DNA of 64,000 nucleotides from Paracoccus sulfuroxidans. Lineage in GTDB: Bacteria > Pseudomonadota > Alphaproteobacteria > Rhodobacterales > Rhodobacteraceae. Positions 60,795 through 64,000 of the stretch are shown here, in pieces. The first letter of the stretch is position 1. Each line of letters starts with the position of its first letter. The notes under the pieces were generated by a model. That model made no database searches. It saw only the letters and a program-made list of their open reading frames with translations, and had not been told where the DNA came from. Made by a program: the position numbers and the translations under genes. The stretch covers positions 173,322 to 237,321 of the forward strand of contig NZ_VLKU01000005.1 of assembly GCF_007830335.1 (NCBI RefSeq). Reading direction: 5' to 3'.

Positions 60795-61729
60795 CCGGCG
60801 GGGCCGAGCCTCTGGCGCTGGCCCCGGCGATGTCCGATGCGCTGCGGCGCTGGCTGGACAGCGAACGCGCGACGCGCGACCGCTCGGATCACACGATCCG
60901 GGCCTATCAGAATGACGTGCTGGGGTTTCTGGCCTTCATCGGCGGCTATCACGGCACCCCTGCCCTGCCCGGCAATCTGGGCCAGCTGGAGCAGGCCGAT
61001 ATGCGCGCCTTCGCCGCCGCCGAACGGGGCCGCGGCCTTGGTGCACGGTCCTTGGCGCGGCGACTGTCGGCGGTGCGCAGCTTCATCCGCTGGATGGCCG
61101 ACCGCGAGGGGTTTGACCCGTCGAAGGCGCTGGCCTCACGCGGGCCGAAATACACCCGCTCGCTGCCGCGACCGCTGGCACCCGAACAGACGCAGGACCT
61201 GCTGGAGATGGCGGCCGAGGGACACACGACCCCTTGGATCGCCGCCCGCGATGCCGCCATCCTGACGCTGCTTTACGGCTGCGGGTTGCGGATTTCCGAG
61301 GCGCTTGGCCTGAACGGCGCGGATTGGCCCTTCCGCGAGGCGCTGCTGATTCGCGGCAAGGGCGGGCGTGAGCGGCAGGTGCCCGTGCTGCCCGTCGCCC
61401 ATGACGCGGTGGCCGAGTATCTGCGCCTGTGCCCCTATCCGCTGGCTGCCACCGAGCCGCTCTTTCGCGGCGCGCGCGGCAAGCGGGTCTCGCAACAGGT
61501 GATCAGCAGCGCCATGCGCATCGCGCGCCAGTCGCTGGGCCTGCCACCCACCGCGACGCCCCATGCGCTGCGCCACTCTTTCGCGACGCATCTGCTGGCG
61601 GCGGGGGGCGATCTGCGCACCATTCAGGAATTGCTGGGGCACGCGAGCCTGTCGACGACGCAGGTCTATACCGGGGTTGATGACGCGCATCTGCTGGCGG
61701 TCTATCGCGCCGCCCATCCGCGCGCCTGA
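60791..61729 (+). CDS. xerC: Tyrosine recombinase XerC
   Basis: A 312-aa site-specific recombinase that, with XerD, resolves chromosome dimers at dif. The N-terminal SAM-like domain includes YQNDVLGFLAFIGGYHGTPA. The catalytic residues are all visible: Arg in YGCGLRISEALGL, Lys in IRGKGGRERQVPV, His-x-x-Arg in PHALRHSFATHLLAAG, His in LLGHASLSTTQVY with the nucleophilic Tyr. No dif site is seen in the window. Translationally coupled to DUF484 by a four-base overlap. Assigned XerC rather than XerD by that context. Confidence 0.93.
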   Translation: MTGGAEPLALAPAMSDALRRWLDSERATRDRSDHTIRAYQNDVLGFLAFIGGYHGTPALPGNLGQLEQADMRAFAAAERGRGLGARSLARRLSAVRSFIRWMADREGFDPSKALASRGPKYTRSLPRPLAPEQTQDLLEMAAEGHTTPWIAARDAAILTLLYGCGLRISEALGLNGADWPFREALLIRGKGGRERQVPVLPVAHDAVAEYLRLCPYPLAATEPLFRGARGKRVSQQVISSAMRIARQSLGLPPTATPHALRHSFATHLLAAGGDLRTIQELLGHASLSTTQVYTGVDDAHLLAVYRAAHPRA

Positions 61730-61772
61730 GGCCCCCCTTTACAATGCCCCGCGCCGGGCGCATGGGGGCCGG

Positions 61773-62531
61773 ATGCTGGACCTTTCCCTTGAACTTGTGC
61801 TGACGCTGATCGCGGCCGCCTTCGCGGCGGGCTTCATCGATTCGATTGCCGGGGGTGGCGGGCTGATCACCGTGCCCGCGCTGATGCTGGCGGGCATTCC
61901 TCCGGCGCAGGCGCTGGCGACGAACAAGGTTCAGGGCGCATTCGGGGCCGCAACGGCGGCAATCAGCTATGCGAGGCGCGGGCTTGTCGATCCGCGCCAA
62001 CAGATCGGCGCAGCGGCCCTTGCCTTCGCGGCGGGGCTGGCGGGCGCGCTGCTGGTCACCTTCATCCCGACGCAGGCGCTGCGCTATATCCTGCCGGTGC
62101 TGCTGATCGGGATTGCGGTGTTTTTTGCGCTGAAGCCGGGGCTGAATGACTTTGACCGCGTGCGCCGGGTCTCTCCGCTCTTCTTCACCGCGCTGATCGT
62201 GCCGGTGATCGGCTTTTACGACGGGCTGCTAGGGCCAGGGGCCGGAGCCTTCTATATGCTCGGCTTCGTGCTGCTGGCGGGCTATGGCATCCTGAAGGCG
62301 ACGGCGCATACGAAGTTTCTGAACCTCGCCTCGAACCTTGGGGGGCTGGTGGCCTTTGCCATGGTGGGCCAGCCCCTGTGGCTGCTGGGGCTGGTGATGG
62401 CAGCGGCGCAGGTCGGCGGGGCCATGGTCGGATCGCGCGTGGCGATGCGCAGTGGCGCGCGGGTCATCAAGCCCCTGCTGGTCGTCACCTCGACCGCACT
62501 GGCGCTGCGGCTGATCTGGCAGCTCATCTGA
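61773..62531 (+). CDS. TSUP family (TauE/SafE) membrane permease
   Basis: A 252-aa permease with eight hydrophobic helices. The two TSUP repeats each have the conserved loop: FIDSIAGGGGLITVPALMLA with ATNKVQGAFGAATAAISYAR in the first half, and YDGLLGPGAGAFYMLGFVLL with HTKFLNLASNLGGLVAFAMV in the second. Members export or import sulfite, sulfoacetate or other organosulfur anions; substrate is unknown here. The start is ATG 61773, 43 bases after xerC, so read-through from the fsa-xerC operon is likely. Confidence 0.9.
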   Translation: MLDLSLELVLTLIAAAFAAGFIDSIAGGGGLITVPALMLAGIPPAQALATNKVQGAFGAATAAISYARRGLVDPRQQIGAAALAFAAGLAGALLVTFIPTQALRYILPVLLIGIAVFFALKPGLNDFDRVRRVSPLFFTALIVPVIGFYDGLLGPGAGAFYMLGFVLLAGYGILKATAHTKFLNLASNLGGLVAFAMVGQPLWLLGLVMAAAQVGGAMVGSRVAMRSGARVIKPLLVVTSTALALRLIWQLI

Positions 62532-62587
62532 CGAGAAAGGGCGGCGCCTTGCGGCACCGCCCCGAACTCCATCGCAATCCAGCCGGA

Positions 62588-63400
62588 TCAGACGAAGGTG
62601 AACATAGACTCGTTCAGCTCCGACATGCGCACGCCGTTCAGCGTCAGGCTGTCGCCATTACCGAAGTCGAACGTGGTGTTCACGAACAGCAGGAAGCCCG
62701 ACTGGCGCGCCGTCGCCATCAGCTGGGCGTAGCTGTCGATGCCTTCGACGTCGATGCCGATCTGCTCGGCCTTGCTGAACCAGCCGCCGGTGTCGAAGTC
62801 GGTGATGACGTCATGGCCTTTGGTGAAGTAGAAGCTGTCCTGATCCAGACCGCCGGTCAGGGTGTCGTTGCCGTCACCGCCCGCCAGATAGTCACGGCCG
62901 CTGCCGCCATCCAGTAGGTCATTGCCCGCTTCGCCCATCATGTAGTCGTTGCCGGTGCCGCCATACATGCTGTCGCGACCCTCGCCGCCGGACATCAGGT
63001 CGTTGCCCGCGCCACCGCTCAGATAGTCGTCGCCGTTGTTGCCCTGCAGCACGTCGTCGCCGTCTTCGCCATAGATGCGGTCATTGCCGTCTTCGCCGAA
63101 CAGCTCGTCATTGCCGTAGCCGCCATAGATCGTGTCATGGCCAGCACCGCCCCAGACGCCGTCATTGCCGCGACCGGCGTCAATGTAGTCGTTGCCTTCG
63201 AATCCCCAAATCCCGTCGTCACCGGCACGGCCGATGATGTAATCGTTCTTGATCGTGCCGTTGATGAAATCCTGGCCCGACGTGCCGTACTGGATGTTGG
63301 GATGGGTGAAGCTGAAGGTAGAACCGGACAGGATGCCCAGGAAGTCAGGCAGCAGATAATTGCCGAATGACCAGAAGAAGCCGTATGACGTGAAAGTCAT
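62588..63400 (-). CDS. RTX calcium-binding repeat protein (type I secretion substrate)
   Basis: A 270-aa protein dominated by about 17 tandem nonapeptides of the GGxGxDxhx type (GFEGNDYID, GGAGHDTIY, GGYGNDELF, GEDGNDRIY, GGTGNDYMM, GGDGNDTLT), residues about 38-190. They form a parallel beta-roll that binds Ca. No N-terminal signal peptide is present; the first 37 residues are hydrophobic/aromatic. The C-terminal 70 residues (FDTGGWFSKAEQIGIDVEGI, GVRMSELNESMFTFV) fit an uncleaved type I secretion signal. There is no enzymatic domain and no secretion ATPase nearby. GAGGTG precedes the ATG. Confidence 0.9.
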   Translation of the reverse strand: MTFTSYGFFWSFGNYLLPDFLGILSGSTFSFTHPNIQYGTSGQDFINGTIKNDYIIGRAGDDGIWGFEGNDYIDAGRGNDGVWGGAGHDTIYGGYGNDELFGEDGNDRIYGEDGDDVLQGNNGDDYLSGGAGNDLMSGGEGRDSMYGGTGNDYMMGEAGNDLLDGGSGRDYLAGGDGNDTLTGGLDQDSFYFTKGHDVITDFDTGGWFSKAEQIGIDVEGIDSYAQLMATARQSGFLLFVNTTFDFGNGDSLTLNGVRMSELNESMFTFV

Positions 63401-63428
63401 AGAAACACCTCGTTAAGCAGAGAACCGA

Positions 63429-63449
63429 ATGCCGTCATACCCACGGCAT
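63429..63449. promoter_or_regulatory. Palindrome upstream of the RTX gene
   Basis: ATGCCGT-CATACCC-ACGGCAT is a perfect 7-bp inverted repeat, 29 bases before the RTX start codon. It could be an operator or a leader hairpin. Confidence 0.4.
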
Positions 63450-63496
63450 CGGCAGAATGCCACTTATCGAATTGGACAGTTTGGCAGCATGTCGCC

Positions 63497-63516
63497 AAAT
63501 CACGCAAAAGTGATTT
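63497..63516. promoter_or_regulatory. Second palindrome upstream of the RTX gene
   Basis: AAATCAC-GCAAAA-GTGATTT is a perfect 7-bp inverted repeat about 97 bases before the RTX start and 19 after the asparaginase stop. It may be a regulator site or part of a weak terminator for the asparaginase gene. Confidence 0.4.
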
Positions 63517-63534
63517 TACCCGAGGTTGAGTTCC

Positions 63535-64000
63535 CTACCACGCGGCAATCGTGGGTGCGCGCAGATAGCCAGTGTCCTTGCCGCGCCAGTTCAGGATCGG
63601 CCCGGTCAGGAATTTCTGCGCCGCCGGATCGCCCGACTGCAACAGGCCCAGCCGCAGCATCATCGCGGCAATCGCCGCCTCGGAGCCGCGCGTGCCACCA
63701 TCCAGAATCTTCAGCGCAATCCCAAGCCCCCGCTCGGGGATGATGGCGATGAAGACCGCCTCGGCCCCGGTCTTGACGGCGACGCGGCCGCGCATCGCCC
63801 GCATCAGCTCGGTGCAGGCCCGTCCCTCTCCGGCGACGAGTTCGGGGTGCAGCATCATCGCCTCGACCAGACGCTGGCGCGCCTCGCCGCGCGTGCCTGA
63901 TTCGCGGGTCGCAAAACGCGCCATCGCCCGGGCCAGACCGCCGATCGAGCAGGCGAAATTCGGCGCCGAACAGCCGTCAATGCCCCAGCCTGCGGCGGTT
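63535..64000 (-). CDS. L-asparaginase II family protein (partial, 5' end outside window)
   Basis: The C-terminal 154 residues of an asparaginase II (PF06089) enzyme. Reading from the window edge, AGWGIDGCSAPNFACSIGGL is the conserved active-site-region block, followed by ARAMARFATRESG. ELMRAMRGRVAVKTGAEAVF and FIAIIPERGLGIALKILDGG are also typical. The enzyme hydrolyses asparagine to aspartate and ammonia; the rhizobial-type group differs from the bacterial type I/II EcA fold. The frame is open to 64000, so the start lies outside. The RTX gene lies downstream on the same strand. Confidence 0.88.
   Translation of the reverse strand, partial: TAAGWGIDGCSAPNFACSIGGLARAMARFATRESGTRGEARQRLVEAMMLHPELVAGEGRACTELMRAMRGRVAVKTGAEAVFIAIIPERGLGIALKILDGGTRGSEAAIAAMMLRLGLLQSGDPAAQKFLTGPILNWRGKDTGYLRAPTIAAW

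Noticed and set aside
62539..62562. GC-rich hairpin after the TSUP permease as an intrinsic terminator
   Set aside because: GGGCGG/CCGCCC can pair, but the stem is interrupted and no T-run follows on either strand, so it was not listed as a terminator.
62900..63290. DNA repeats resembling a CRISPR or tandem-repeat array
   Set aside because: The periodicity of 27 bases comes from the nonapeptide codons of the RTX protein, not from a spacer-repeat array.
1..64000. tRNA genes, CRISPR arrays, insertion sequences or phage genes
   Set aside because: No T-loop motif in a cloverleaf context, no regularly spaced direct repeats, and no transposase, integrase of phage type or capsid genes were found. 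XerC is the housekeeping recombinase.

Overview
The window is about 64 kb of GC-rich chromosome (roughly 65 % by eye) from an alphaproteobacterium. The gene set points to the Rhodobacterales, most likely Paracoccus or a close relative: a cydDCAB bd-oxidase operon, COQ9 beside UbiA-type ubiquinone genes, a DUF1013/TrcR cell-cycle regulator, the ycjX-ycjF pair, an Lrp-controlled alanine dehydrogenase, and intergenic elements of the GGGATATTT...GAAAGAA type that I associate with this order. Genus level is inference. I see no tRNA or rRNA gene, insertion sequence, prophage or CRISPR array. Nearly everything is core chromosome, densely packed, with many 1- and 4-nt start/stop overlaps.

Layout. 1-5.4 kb: cydDCAB on the minus strand (bd-type quinol oxidase plus its ABC exporter); cydB runs off the left edge. 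5.5-9.6 kb: UPF0178 protein, stand-alone Lrp-type RAM domain, MATE exporter, L,D-transpeptidase, PatB/MalY-type C-S lyase. 9.65-15 kb: peptide deformylase, a deformylase-like paralogue lacking catalytic residues, two alpha/beta hydrolases, fmt, and an HdeD-type membrane protein. 15-24.8 kb: hrpB, ycjX-ycjF, pbpC, arfB-Nudix, phosphate transporter. 24.8-29.2 kb: TPP enzyme, smpB, sseA and aminotransferase. 29.2-34.7 kb: envelope genes (DUF4424, a coiled-coil membrane protein, a large OmpA-family protein), ubiA and rsmE. 34.9-42.3 kb: DUF1127, prmA/msrA, P1 peptidase, TrcR, RNase T2, quinone oxidoreductase/COQ9, rpsU, DUF2380. 42.3-45.8 kb: lrp-ald, mscL, GST, a membrane protein. 45.9-54.4 kb: pheT and pheS separated by small membrane proteins and an AT-rich secreted-protein gene, then an ArsC-like gene, rplT-rpmI, an Ala-rich membrane protein and pyk. 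54.5-64 kb: N-formylglutamate amidohydrolase, UPF0114, a CDF transporter, priA, a 43-residue microprotein, fsa-DUF484-xerC-TSUP, an RTX protein and a partial L-asparaginase II.

Functional groupings. The translation start and rescue theme is strong: def, a def-like gene, fmt, arfB, smpB, rpsU, rplT/rpmI, prmA, rsmE and pheST. Envelope functions form a second theme: pbpC, L,D-transpeptidase, OmpA-family protein, ycjXF and mscL. Quinone and respiration form a third: cydDCAB, ubiA and coq9.

No obvious new multi-gene defence or secretion system is present. The best leads are small: a probably inactive deformylase paralogue, a family of 3'-end repeat elements, a 43-aa membrane microprotein with a good ribosome binding site, the AT-rich insertion between pheS and pheT, a 783-aa OmpA-family protein with a coiled-coil partner, and a compact RTX protein behind two palindromes.
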